Part shown: one piece after another, positions 45,705 to 54,793 of the stretch
Layout: every line of letters starts with the position of its first letter
How positions within the stretch are numbered: the first letter of the stretch is position 1
Origin: Bacteroidia bacterium
Lineage (GTDB): Bacteria; Bacteroidota; Bacteroidia; Chitinophagales; UBA2359
Assembly (NCBI GenBank): GCA_030427245.1
Contig: JAUHXA010000020.1
Location: 35,971-99,970, forward strand
DNA length: 64,000 nucleotides
Direction of reading: 5' to 3'
Made by a program: the position numbers and the translations under genes
The notes under the pieces: generated by a model
What the model saw: only the letters and a program-made list of their open reading frames with translations
Databases searched by the model: none
Told to the model about the DNA's origin: nothing

Positions 45705-45941
45705 TTATCCACCCGCATAAGGAGGCAATAAAGCAACTTCGTCTCCATCCTTCAATACAAAATCATCGTCGTGGACAATTTCTTGATTCACTGCAATGTG
45801 GTGTGTATAAGCAGCCAATTTGGGGTATTGTTGAAGTAGTTGCTGCTTCAATGCTCCCACTTCTTGAATATTCTGAACGGCAATGGATTTTGTTTGAGCG
45901 ACATCGGTAAGCACGCCCCAAAATAATACGTTTACTTGCAT
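45705..45941 (-). CDS. moaD: MoaD/ThiS family sulfur carrier
   Basis: Small ubiquitin-fold sulfur carrier of 78 residues that, when thiocarboxylated at its C-terminus, donates sulfur for molybdopterin synthesis. It shows the beta-grasp pattern and the invariant terminal Gly-Gly (DGDEVALLPPYAGG). The LPPYAGG ending fits MoaD better than ThiS. No other molybdenum-cofactor gene is in the window, so its partner MoaE must be elsewhere. Confidence 0.85.
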   Translation of the reverse strand: MQVNVLFWGVLTDVAQTKSIAVQNIQEVGALKQQLLQQYPKLAAYTHHIAVNQEIVHDDDFVLKDGDEVALLPPYAGG

Positions 45942-45991
45942 TTTTCTATTGTATTTACTGGTGATAATTGTGTTGTGTAAACTTGAATTTT

Positions 45992-47047
45992 TTACAATCT
46001 CGGCTTGTAGCCCGCTTTCTGCAAAAACTCTTGCCCATTTTGCATTTTCATCAGCTCTTCAATAGGCGTATCGGGATTTTTTTCCATAAACTTACGAACT
46101 ATTTGCCAGCCTACCCAAATGGCGGTTTTGCCTGGTGACTCAGGGGGCATTCCGCTTGTAGTTGGAGCTTCATTGAGAAATTTCTGAAATTCTCGGTATT
46201 TGGGGCTGTACAGCCATTCGTTTTCGACATAAAAATTCCACATCATTGGCTCACTTCCATAACACCATTGCAGTTGTTTGTGAGAATATCCGATTTTTAA
46301 GCTATCTGGCGTATCGGGCAGTGTCAAGTCCAACAAAAACAGCATCTTACCTTCCTGAATCATGAAGTCAATCAAGCGATTATTGTCGTCTCCCAATGGA
46401 TACAATTCTTGAAAATAGGCTTTCATCGTATTCGGCACGATGTATTCTGGCTCAAAGCGATTGGATAAATAATTTGGAATACCAATAGACTGATAGTAAG
46501 GATAGTTTTTGCCGAAATACATGTCCAAATTGATGGCTAAAATTTCGTCACCGTAGGTTGCGGCTGCTGGTCCAAACTCTGCAACGTGTGTATAAACTTT
46601 AGGCACTTCAATATTAGGCAAGTAAAATTTGGCATATCTAAAGGCAGTGGTTAGTTCTTCCTTCAATCCATCTAAGTTTGGGTATTTTACCATTGCAGTA
46701 TCGTAAAGGCTCTGAATGTCTTTGTTTTGTAGAAAGGGAATGAGTTTTTTCTGATAAGTTTTGGCGCTGTCCATTGCACCAAAGTTCATGAGGCGAGTCA
46801 TGTAAAAATTGAAGTAATCGGGGTCATTTTGAGCCAATTCATCCAAAGATTTTTCATAATTTGTGGTGTCTAATGCAAACAAATCTTTTTCAAAGCGTTT
46901 AAAGGTTAGGTTTACCTCAATATTGGAGATATCGGGTTTTTCTATGGTTGTTTGGCAAGCATTGAAGAAGATGCCCACGCTTAAAATGGCTAACAATAAA
47001 AAAACTGTGCGATTTTTTGGAGAAGAATTTAAAACAGTTGAATTCAT
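45992..47047 (-). CDS. gldB: Gliding motility lipoprotein GldB-like
   Basis: Lipoprotein of 351 residues with lipobox FNAC (Cys31). The mature protein begins with VNLTFKRFEKDLFALDT, and contains YDTAMVKYPNLDGLKEEL, EILAINLDMYFGKNYPYY and the C-terminal SPGKTAIWVGWQIVRKFMEKNPDT, all typical of the GldB family. In Flavobacterium GldB is needed for gliding and for efficient T9SS function; here it fits the many T9SS cargoes. In some Bacteroidota the family occurs without motility, so gliding itself is not proven. Confidence 0.85.
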   Translation of the reverse strand: MNSTVLNSSPKNRTVFLLLAILSVGIFFNACQTTIEKPDISNIEVNLTFKRFEKDLFALDTTNYEKSLDELAQNDPDYFNFYMTRLMNFGAMDSAKTYQKKLIPFLQNKDIQSLYDTAMVKYPNLDGLKEELTTAFRYAKFYLPNIEVPKVYTHVAEFGPAAATYGDEILAINLDMYFGKNYPYYQSIGIPNYLSNRFEPEYIVPNTMKAYFQELYPLGDDNNRLIDFMIQEGKMLFLLDLTLPDTPDSLKIGYSHKQLQWCYGSEPMMWNFYVENEWLYSPKYREFQKFLNEAPTTSGMPPESPGKTAIWVGWQIVRKFMEKNPDTPIEELMKMQNGQEFLQKAGYKPRL

Positions 47048-47156
47048 GTAATTGTCTAATTTTTATCTGTTACTTCAATATTTTTCTGAGTCTAAACGAA
47101 ACCAATATTTTACTTCAATAGTTGATTGAAGATACTATTAACTCTAAATAAAAATC

Positions 47157-47795
47157 ATGAAAAAAATTAATTTCTTTATTTTAGGTATTTCTTTGTTTTT
47201 CTGCAATGTTCTTAACGCACAAGACTGGCGTTTTGGTCTATCTCTCGCCCCTACGACCAATTGGTTTAGTAATGAAAACAAAGATATTGAAACAAGTTCT
47301 AAACTTAGTTTTGGGTATGGATTAATTGCAGACTATGAGTTTGATGACCGATATGCGGTTTCCACGGGTTTTCACTTCAATAAAGCTACCGCAAAATTTA
47401 CTCCCGAGCCTCCAACAATTGGAGACACTTCAGAAATCACCCTTAAGGTGCAATACGTTGAGATTCCGCTTACCTTGAAGCTAAAAACCAATGAGTTCGG
47501 ATACATGACTTACTTCGCACAAGTAGGTTTGACACCAGGTTTGGCAATGAGCAGTCGCTACGATCAAGAAATTTCAGGCGGAGAAGACATTGTGAACGAA
47601 AAGGCCAAAGAGTTTGTGAACAACATCAACTTATCCGCAATGATTGGTGGTGGTTTGGAATATTCCATTTCGGAAACAACTTCTTTGTTTGCAGGAGTTT
47701 TCTTCCAAAATGGATTGCTGAATGTCATTGAAGACAATGATGGAGATAGTATGTCTTTTGGTAGCTTGAGTTTGCGAGTCGGGATATTTTTTTAG
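47157..47795 (+). CDS. Outer-membrane beta-barrel (PorT/OmpA-like) protein
   Basis: Predicted 8-stranded outer-membrane protein of 212 residues with signal peptide (MKKINFFILGISLFFCNVLNA). Alternating strands end in aromatic residues, and the final strand is SLSLRVGIFF with a terminal Phe, typical for BAM recognition. Family: outer membrane protein beta-barrel domain (PorT-like). Function unknown. It is divergent from gldB and 81 bp before nadE. Confidence 0.75.
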   Translation: MKKINFFILGISLFFCNVLNAQDWRFGLSLAPTTNWFSNENKDIETSSKLSFGYGLIADYEFDDRYAVSTGFHFNKATAKFTPEPPTIGDTSEITLKVQYVEIPLTLKLKTNEFGYMTYFAQVGLTPGLAMSSRYDQEISGGEDIVNEKAKEFVNNINLSAMIGGGLEYSISETTSLFAGVFFQNGLLNVIEDNDGDSMSFGSLSLRVGIFF

Positions 47796-47876
47796 AGAAG
47801 TAGAACTTTTTCTTCAATCTTAGTGTATAAACAACAATAAGTTTATTTTCCAAGCAAACTCTTAAAGAATACAGGT

Positions 47877-49526
47877 ATGCGAATAGCGATTGCCCAACAA
47901 AATTACCACATAGGCAACTTTGAAGCCAACTACCAGAAAATCAGTGCTGCTGTCCAATCTGCAAAATCTCAGGAGGCAGATATTGTCGCCTTTCCAGAAT
48001 TGGCAGTTTGTGGTTATCCTCCTCGTGATTTTTTGGAATTTCGAGATTTTACCAATAAGTGTCAGCAAGTTATCGAACGCTTGAAGCAAGACAGCGAAGG
48101 TATTGCGATTGTGGTGGGTTCGCCAAGTGTCAATCCTGTCATTGAAGGAAAAGATCTTTTCAATTCGGCTTACTTTATTGCAGATGGCGAGGTGAAGCAC
48201 ATTGCAAACAAGGCATTGTTGCCAACTTACGATATATTTGACGAGTATCGCTATTTTGAACCTGCCACAGAATTTTCGGTGGTGGAATACAAGGGAAAAA
48301 AAATTGCCTTGACGATTTGTGAGGATATATGGAATATTGGGAATGAGAATCCACTTTACAAAGTCTGTCCAATGGATATTCTCATTGAGCAAAAGCCCGA
48401 TTTTATGCTCAATATTTCTGCCTCCCCTTTTGCCTACAATCATTCGGAAGAACGCAGATTAGTGGTTGCTGCAAATGTGGCACGCTACAAAATTCCGATG
48501 ATTTATGTCAATGCAGTGGGCGCACAAACGGAAGTGGTTTTTGATGGAGGTTCGTTGGTGATTGACGATGCCGGCAATACGATTGATGAAATGCCATATT
48601 TTGAAGAGGCAATTCGGGTTTATGAACTTGAACCTCTCTTCAATGCCGAGCGTGATCCTGCAAAGGACAACTTGCGAGCCAAAGAAAAAATGGATTTGAT
48701 TCATCGAGCTTTGCTTTTAGGTATTCGAGATTATTTTGGCAAATTGGGCTTCAAAAAAGCAATTTTAGGTTTGTCGGGTGGTATTGACTCGGCCTTGACC
48801 TTAGCTTTGGCGGCAGAGGCTTTGGGCAGTGAAAATGTGTATGCGGTGATGATGCCTTCCAAATTTTCATCTGACCATTCGGTGGACGATTCCCTTCAAT
48901 TGGTCAAAAACTTGGGCTGTCCTTCTGACCTTATTTCAATTCAAAATACTTTCGATTCTTTTCTGCAAACGCTTCAACCTCAGTTTGAAGGCACAGAATT
49001 CAATGTCACCGAAGAGAATATTCAGGCGCGTGTGAGAGGTGTTATTTTGATGGCTTTGTCAAATAAGTTTGGCTATATTCTACTGAATACCTCAAATAAG
49101 AGCGAGGCTGCTGTGGGCTATGGTACGCTGTATGGCGATATGGCGGGCGGCTTGTCTGTGATTGGTGATGTGTATAAAACGGATGTTTTTGCACTTTGTC
49201 GTTATCTCAACCGAAATGGTGAACTCATTCCTGAGAACATCATCACTAAACCGCCTTCTGCTGAACTTCGCCCCAATCAAAAAGACTCTGATTCGTTGCC
49301 TGATTACGATATTTTGGACGAAATTCTGTATCAATACATTGAAGAACGTCAAGGCCCAAATGAGTTGATTGCGATGGGTTTTGATGAAAAATTGGTGCGT
49401 CGCATTTTGAAGCTCGTCAATACAAATGAGTATAAACGCTATCAAACTCCTCCTATGCTGCGAGTTTCTTCTAAGGCTTTTGGAATGGGTAGGAGAATGC
49501 CAATTGTGGGGAAATATTTGTCATAA
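47877..49526 (+). CDS. nadE: Glutamine-dependent NAD+ synthetase (NadE)
   Basis: Last step of NAD synthesis: amidates deamido-NAD with ammonia from glutamine. The 549-residue protein has an N-terminal nitrilase-type glutaminase (about 1-255) with Glu41 (FPELAVCGYPP), Lys112 (NKALLPTYD) and Cys148 (LTICEDIW), and a C-terminal ATP-pyrophosphatase synthetase with LSGGIDSAL (about 298-306). Length and domain order match the bacterial two-domain form. Housekeeping, cytoplasmic. Confidence 0.96.
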   Translation: MRIAIAQQNYHIGNFEANYQKISAAVQSAKSQEADIVAFPELAVCGYPPRDFLEFRDFTNKCQQVIERLKQDSEGIAIVVGSPSVNPVIEGKDLFNSAYFIADGEVKHIANKALLPTYDIFDEYRYFEPATEFSVVEYKGKKIALTICEDIWNIGNENPLYKVCPMDILIEQKPDFMLNISASPFAYNHSEERRLVVAANVARYKIPMIYVNAVGAQTEVVFDGGSLVIDDAGNTIDEMPYFEEAIRVYELEPLFNAERDPAKDNLRAKEKMDLIHRALLLGIRDYFGKLGFKKAILGLSGGIDSALTLALAAEALGSENVYAVMMPSKFSSDHSVDDSLQLVKNLGCPSDLISIQNTFDSFLQTLQPQFEGTEFNVTEENIQARVRGVILMALSNKFGYILLNTSNKSEAAVGYGTLYGDMAGGLSVIGDVYKTDVFALCRYLNRNGELIPENIITKPPSAELRPNQKDSDSLPDYDILDEILYQYIEERQGPNELIAMGFDEKLVRRILKLVNTNEYKRYQTPPMLRVSSKAFGMGRRMPIVGKYLS

Positions 49527-49627
49527 GATTTTGGCTCACTTGATTTGGAAGTTAGAACGGAGAGAGGAGGAGATGGAGAGGTTTTTTGGCTCACTGGATT
49601 TGAATTTGAAAATATAGACACAAACAC

Positions 49628-50740
49628 ATGAACACCCAAACACCTAAACACAAAATAAAACACCCTTTCACCGAAAACCTCCTTCAATGGGCAAAAGAAA
49701 ATCCTCGTCACCTTCCTTGGAAAGACACCAATGACCCCTACAAAATTTGGCTCTCCGAAATCATCCTTCAACAAACGAGGGTGGCACAGGGCAGACCTTA
49801 TTACGAAAAATTTGCAGCGACTTACCCGACAGTAGAAAATTTGGCGAATGCGCCCGAAGATGAGGTGATGCGAATGTGGGAAGGTTTGGGCTACTATTCA
49901 AGAGCGAGAAACATGCACGCTGCGGCGAAATATATTGCGGGAGAATTGAAGGGGAAGTTTCCGAATACGCACAAAGAAATTTTACAATTGAAAGGAGTCG
50001 GACCTTATACAGCTGCTGCAATTGCTTCTTTTGCGTTTGAGCTGCCTCATGCAGTAGTAGACGGAAATGTGTATCGGGTTTTGGCGAGAAGGTTTGGCAT
50101 AGAAACACCGATTGACAGCACCGAAGGGAAAAAAGAATTTGCATTGTTGGCGGAAGAATTGTTGGACAGAGAAAAGCCAAGTGTTTACAATCAAGCGATT
50201 ATGGACTTTGGCTCAACGCACTGTACGCCTGCCAATCCAAGTTGTACTGATTGCCCTTTGCAGGAAAACTGTGTGGCGCATCACAAAGGTTTGATTTCAA
50301 AACTGCCTTTGAAGAGCAAAAAATTGAAGCGCACGACTCGTTATTTTCATTATTTCATGCTGCAATTGCCGAATGATACTTTTTTGCTGCAAAAACGAAT
50401 CGGAAAAGGAATTTGGAGAAATTTGTATCAGTTTCCATTGATTGAAGCAGCTCAATTGCTGGATTTTGAAGCATTGACGCAAACCGAAGAATGGCAGCAG
50501 TTGTTTGCCAATCAAGAAGTTGTTTTGAAAAAATCCTCCAAAACTTACAAACACCAACTAACCCATCAAACCATTTTTCTCCAATTTTTTGAACTGCAAT
50601 TGAAGGAAAAGCCTTCTACTTTATTGGATTGCATTGAAGTGAAGGCTGCTGATTTTGATAGTTATGCTTTTCCGAGGGTGATGAATCTGTTTTTGGAGGA
50701 TAGAGCGAATCAAGAATCGGGGCAGTTGGAAATGTTTTAG
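49628..50740 (+). CDS. mutY: A/G-specific adenine glycosylase (MutY)
   Basis: Removes adenine mispaired with 8-oxoguanine. The 370-residue protein contains SEIILQQT (Glu44, catalytic), the helix-hairpin-helix LKGVGPYTAAAI (about 120-131), VVDGNVYRVL with the catalytic Asp (about 143), the 4Fe-4S cluster C-x6-C-x2-C-x5-C (199, 206, 209, 215), and a C-terminal NUDIX-like 8-oxoG recognition domain. The first residues (MNTQTPKHK) are encoded by a dispersed repeat also found between susC and susD. No other start is available. Confidence 0.94.
   Translation: MNTQTPKHKIKHPFTENLLQWAKENPRHLPWKDTNDPYKIWLSEIILQQTRVAQGRPYYEKFAATYPTVENLANAPEDEVMRMWEGLGYYSRARNMHAAAKYIAGELKGKFPNTHKEILQLKGVGPYTAAAIASFAFELPHAVVDGNVYRVLARRFGIETPIDSTEGKKEFALLAEELLDREKPSVYNQAIMDFGSTHCTPANPSCTDCPLQENCVAHHKGLISKLPLKSKKLKRTTRYFHYFMLQLPNDTFLLQKRIGKGIWRNLYQFPLIEAAQLLDFEALTQTEEWQQLFANQEVVLKKSSKTYKHQLTHQTIFLQFFELQLKEKPSTLLDCIEVKAADFDSYAFPRVMNLFLEDRANQESGQLEMF
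49635..49653. repeat. Dispersed 19-bp repeat inside the mutY start region
   Basis: CCCAAACACCTAAACACAA occurs here and, as its reverse complement, at 59802-59820 between susC and susD. Confidence 0.7.
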
Positions 50741-50746
50741 GGAGGT

Positions 50747-53254
50747 TTACTCCACCAAAACTTTCCCCCTTCCCACCAACCTTTTGTTTTCTGCCGCCAA
50801 AATCCGAAACAAATACACTCCACTCCTGAGGCTTCGGGGCGAGTTCTCCAATTTACCTCGCTTCAATATCAGTTTTCCATCCTCCATTTTCAGTTCTCGA
50901 ACTTTTTGTCCCCAAATATCCACCAACTCCAACTGGTAATTCCCTTCCTCCAATCCCTCTACTTCAATGGTCGTAAAATCTGAAAAAGGATTTGGAAACA
51001 CACGAACTGAATAACTATTATCCAATATTTCAATATCGGTCTGCACTTGCTGAATCAAAGTCAAAACCGAAGTATTGGTCACAATTGCAGGATTGAAGTC
51101 AAAAAAGATATTCGCTGTATTTTCAACCTCCGTTTTGTCCTCCGCATTTGCCAAAGAAGCAATACCAAAAGTCACAAAACCATGGCTTTCCACTTCATTT
51201 GTCGTACTGTCGGGCAGCAAAATATCATCGAAGTAGAAAGTCACCAAACCCGTTTCTCGATTGAAGTCGGTGCGATAATCATGGCTTGCCGTAATCGGAT
51301 GAAAAGTCGTCCAATTCAGTTTTTTGTCCAACACATCTTCAATACGAATATTGAAGGCAGTATCGTTTCCTGTATTTTGAAAACGAACCGTGTAAAAAAT
51401 GGTGTCTTCGGTATAGGCGAATTCGGATTGCCCCAAAAGGTTTGAGTGAGCCAATTTATCATTCGGGTCGTAGGAACACAAGAGTTCAGAATCGTAGTCC
51501 GTAGCGTAAGTATAAACTGGAATTTCGTTTTCTTCAAACAATTGAAGTTCTGCCCGACTCTCCAAAATCACCCCAATAGAATTGAAGTCAGGCATCTGAA
51601 ACCGCACCCGAATTCTACCCTCATACGTAGGATACAAATCTTCAATATTCCAAACCAACTTTTGACCCTCTACATAATCGAATGGAGGAATCGCCGATAC
51701 AAATTCCATTCCTTCATGCACCTCCAAACTGATTTTCCCATTCGCTGTCACCGTTCCCGTATTGGAGTAGTTGAGCCAATAAGTCGTTATACCATTGCAG
51801 CGAGTTGGGGTACTGCTTAGGTAAGGAATCGCTTCTGAAACCAATTTAGTAGGACGAAAACCAAATTGATAAATGGGAAGTATGACATCATCTTCGTAAG
51901 TAATAGCATAGCTGCTATTGGGAGTCGTCAATTCCCAAAGTGGGTTGGGTTCAAAAGTCAAATTGTAGTTGCCATAGTCTGCAAAAAGATAGTTGTAGCC
52001 CTCTGAACTGGTAAAATTTTCTTGATTGGATGGGTCGAGCAACAATTTGAAGTTGAAAAGTGGTTGTTCTTCCCCATTGTCGTAGAGGTCGTTCTCATTG
52101 CGGTCGTGAAAGAGCAAGGTGACAATTTGATTGGGTTTCAATAAGTTTTCATGCCAAATAATTTCTTCTCCATGGGTCGAAGATGATGCCAACACATCGG
52201 GGTCGCCATCTCGGTCTATATCAGCCGTAAGAACGGTATCGGTGTAACGGGCATGGTCATTGATAACTTTCTCTGTACTAAAATTTCCCTGTCCATCATT
52301 TTCGAGCCAAACAACCCGATGCCCTCCATATACCGAAACCGCTATATCCAAATCTCCATCCCTGTCCAAGTCTGCTGTCTCGGCATTTTTGATATAATCT
52401 CCCTGTTCCTCCAATAAAACAGTAGAATTTTGAAAAACGCCATTCCCCTCATTTTCAAACCAAATCAAAATTCCCGTCCAATAAGTAGTCGCCAAAACCT
52501 CCAAATCCCCATCACCGTCCAAATCTACCGCAGATACCGAATTGAAGCCCCCATTTACATTCGAGAGTTGATGGGTTTTCCAAGAATTCGCCTCGCCTAA
52601 GTTCTCATGCCAATTCAACAAACTGCTGTTGTAGGAAGTCGACAGAACATCCATATCCCCGTCTCCGTCCACATCTGCCGCAGACACTGAGGAAGAACTC
52701 TCTACATCAGTATGGATAATTTGCTGCTCTCCAAAATTTCCCATACCATCGTTTTCATACCAAGCAACTTTGCCATCCCAATGTGAAGCCGACAACACAT
52801 CCAAATCACCATCCCCATCCAAATCCTCCGCATGTATGTCTCTCGGACTATCCGTTTCGTTGGTAATCACCCTCAACTCTCCAAACTGCCCATTGCCCTC
52901 ATTCCGATACCAAAACACCTGATCTAAGGTTTCGGATACCGCAAAAACATCCTTATCTCCATCTCCATCCAAATCTGCGGCTTTGATTTTCAATACCGTT
53001 TCAATATCCGCATCAATGACCTGAGCCTCTCCAAATGAATTTCCTTCTTCATTCCGATACCACACGATTTGTTGGTCATGATAGCCAAAAGACAAAACAT
53101 CCACAAACTTATCTCCGTCCAATCTTGCAGCATAGAGTGCTGTTGGCTCGGTCAATTCTGCTGAAATCGCTTTTGGAGGACTGAATAAATTTTGTGCGAC
53201 TAAAGAAAAATGGAGAGAAACGAATAGGAAAGTAAAAAGTACATTTTTTCTCAT
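50747..53254 (-). CDS. FG-GAP/VCBS repeat protein with DUF7619-type and T9SS sorting domains
   Basis: Exported 835-residue protein (signal VLFTFLFVSLHFSLVAQ). Seven repeats of about 47 residues (about 40-370) each hold a calcium loop (DLDGDGDKDVF, DLDGDGDLDVL, DVDGDGDMDVL, DIDRDGDPDVL) followed by WYRNE or WYEN, as in FG-GAP_3/VCBS propellers. A linker with SdrD-like beta segments follows, then SYDPNDK and YTVRFQNTGNDTAFNIRI (DUF7619-type), and the sorting domain (about 755-835, FPNPFSDFTTIEVEG). Not closely related to the UnbV-type pair upstream. Convergent with mutY (6 bp apart). Confidence 0.85.
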   Translation of the reverse strand: MRKNVLFTFLFVSLHFSLVAQNLFSPPKAISAELTEPTALYAARLDGDKFVDVLSFGYHDQQIVWYRNEEGNSFGEAQVIDADIETVLKIKAADLDGDGDKDVFAVSETLDQVFWYRNEGNGQFGELRVITNETDSPRDIHAEDLDGDGDLDVLSASHWDGKVAWYENDGMGNFGEQQIIHTDVESSSSVSAADVDGDGDMDVLSTSYNSSLLNWHENLGEANSWKTHQLSNVNGGFNSVSAVDLDGDGDLEVLATTYWTGILIWFENEGNGVFQNSTVLLEEQGDYIKNAETADLDRDGDLDIAVSVYGGHRVVWLENDGQGNFSTEKVINDHARYTDTVLTADIDRDGDPDVLASSSTHGEEIIWHENLLKPNQIVTLLFHDRNENDLYDNGEEQPLFNFKLLLDPSNQENFTSSEGYNYLFADYGNYNLTFEPNPLWELTTPNSSYAITYEDDVILPIYQFGFRPTKLVSEAIPYLSSTPTRCNGITTYWLNYSNTGTVTANGKISLEVHEGMEFVSAIPPFDYVEGQKLVWNIEDLYPTYEGRIRVRFQMPDFNSIGVILESRAELQLFEENEIPVYTYATDYDSELLCSYDPNDKLAHSNLLGQSEFAYTEDTIFYTVRFQNTGNDTAFNIRIEDVLDKKLNWTTFHPITASHDYRTDFNRETGLVTFYFDDILLPDSTTNEVESHGFVTFGIASLANAEDKTEVENTANIFFDFNPAIVTNTSVLTLIQQVQTDIEILDNSYSVRVFPNPFSDFTTIEVEGLEEGNYQLELVDIWGQKVRELKMEDGKLILKRGKLENSPRSLRSGVYLFRILAAENKRLVGRGKVLVE

Positions 53255-53471
53255 GTTGTTGAATTTTTAGTAAAATACTGCAATTGTTGGAATAATCATA
53301 GTATTTTATTCAACTGCAAAAATGGGGAAAAGATTCCTTTGTAAGTAAGAAAGCTATTGGTACCCTGCATTCGGAATGATTTTTGTCTAAAAAAAGTAAG
53401 CCCCCCTTTTTTATAAGTAGACCTACTTTAATCCCACCCGTACTTTTTCACTTAAAAATCACTCTAATTCC

Positions 53472-54071
53472 ATGCTTAACTTATCATTTTTGGAAAAACT
53501 TAATTTGCCATTTTTTGAAAAAGATATTGAAGAACCTATACATAGAGAGAAACCTGGTTTTTTAGGGTTTTCAGTTTGGTTAATCATAACACTATCTCTC
53601 AGTAGTAACTTAATGATAACCACATTTCTTTCCTTCAATAGTATGCTTAATAGTGGTGTAATGATAAATCATTATAGCCATATCACACTATTTTTCTATC
53701 ACATTATAATTGGAGTTTTTATAGTTATTGTAGCCAAAGGAGTAGGTTATGTTTTTGATAGAATCCCACCTAACGAGCATAAAGTTCAGAACCTTAGTCA
53801 TTACTTTAGTTTATATGGCGTTACCTTTTGGCTATTTACAGTCGTCTTTATTTTGGGATTGTTAATTATCATTCCATTTAAAATAGTCTATTCAACTTAT
53901 ATGGGGCGATTTTCTGAAAAAAAGACTTTCACAACAACCTCTTCTATTACTCCTCCAAGCAAATCATCCCATCAATACCTTCTCGATATTATACTGGACA
54001 AAATCCAAAAGTCTGGTTATAATAGTTTGACTGAAGAAGAAAAAGATTTTCTCTTCAATAGTAGCAAATAA
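53472..54071 (+). CDS. Three-helix membrane protein with DUF6576-like C-terminal tail
   Basis: Inner-membrane protein of 199 residues with three hydrophobic helices (about 33-55, 70-90, 115-138) and a soluble tail. The last 30 residues, LLDIILDKIQKSGYNSLTEE followed by EKDFLFNSSK, match the short tail (DUF6576-like) that ends many Bacteroidota rhomboid proteases. The membrane part lacks the rhomboid Ser/His motifs. So the tail is a shared module on a different membrane body. No function is known. Confidence 0.6.
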   Translation: MLNLSFLEKLNLPFFEKDIEEPIHREKPGFLGFSVWLIITLSLSSNLMITTFLSFNSMLNSGVMINHYSHITLFFYHIIIGVFIVIVAKGVGYVFDRIPPNEHKVQNLSHYFSLYGVTFWLFTVVFILGLLIIIPFKIVYSTYMGRFSEKKTFTTTSSITPPSKSSHQYLLDIILDKIQKSGYNSLTEEEKDFLFNSSK

Positions 54072-54107
54072 TTAAGCGCCGTATATTTTGAAGAAGATCA
54101 TTTTATT

Positions 54108-54617
54108 TCAAAACGATACCTTCAATCCCAAGCCCCTATCTGCAAAACCCAATTGAGGGCGAAATTTGTTCATACCTGTTTCGGTGGACTTCAAACCTTC
54201 ATTGTAGATACGAACTGCGTTTCTTTTTTGCTTCTTACTTGATATGAAAAGAGGGTAACAACTAATCAATAATCCCATAGCAGTTATTTGGAGTGCTCTA
54301 TGGTCTCTAAGTTTTCCACTCTCAGTATAAGTATCACTTAATGACGTATAGAGCGTTATTCCTAAACCACCGAGATAAGTCAATGTCGAGAGCGTGTAGT
54401 TTCTTTTAGCAGTCCTCATCTGTTGATACGCTTCTTGGTTGCTTTCCATAATTTTCAATAAATCCTTTGTTCTCAGTCCTTTACTATCCTGTGCATATAC
54501 AAAGTTTTTTCCACCTAATAAGTTTTTAAACTCAATCACATCAATAGGTTTTTGAGCAAACATCGAAACAGAAGTACAAATAATGCAGAAAACACAAGTA
54601 AAAATAAGATTTTTCAT
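54108..54617 (-). CDS. Small exported protein of unknown function
   Basis: A 169-residue protein with a signal peptide (NLIFTCVFCIICTSVSMFAQ), a helical charged part (about 45-75), two hydrophobic segments (about 77-92 and 107-125) separated by a Thr/Glu-rich turn, and a basic C-terminal end (SKKQKRNAVRIYNEGL). Not recognised. It is convergent with the DUF6576-like gene and is followed upstream by the CHAT gene in the same direction, with a gap of 176 bp. Confidence 0.5.
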   Translation of the reverse strand: MKNLIFTCVFCIICTSVSMFAQKPIDVIEFKNLLGGKNFVYAQDSKGLRTKDLLKIMESNQEAYQQMRTAKRNYTLSTLTYLGGLGITLYTSLSDTYTESGKLRDHRALQITAMGLLISCYPLFISSKKQKRNAVRIYNEGLKSTETGMNKFRPQLGFADRGLGLKVSF

Positions 54618-54793
54618 GATGGAATATTTTTGCGATTAGAGAAGTAAAATATTGATTCTGTGAAGTGAGGAAGGTTGGTCATTTTCAAATTTAACTAAAA
54701 ATACGTCTTATCTAAACATTCACTTCATAATAATTCGATGCTTCCATAACCGTGAATAGCCTGACTCCTCGCTCCTCTTGCCTCGCCCCTCAC

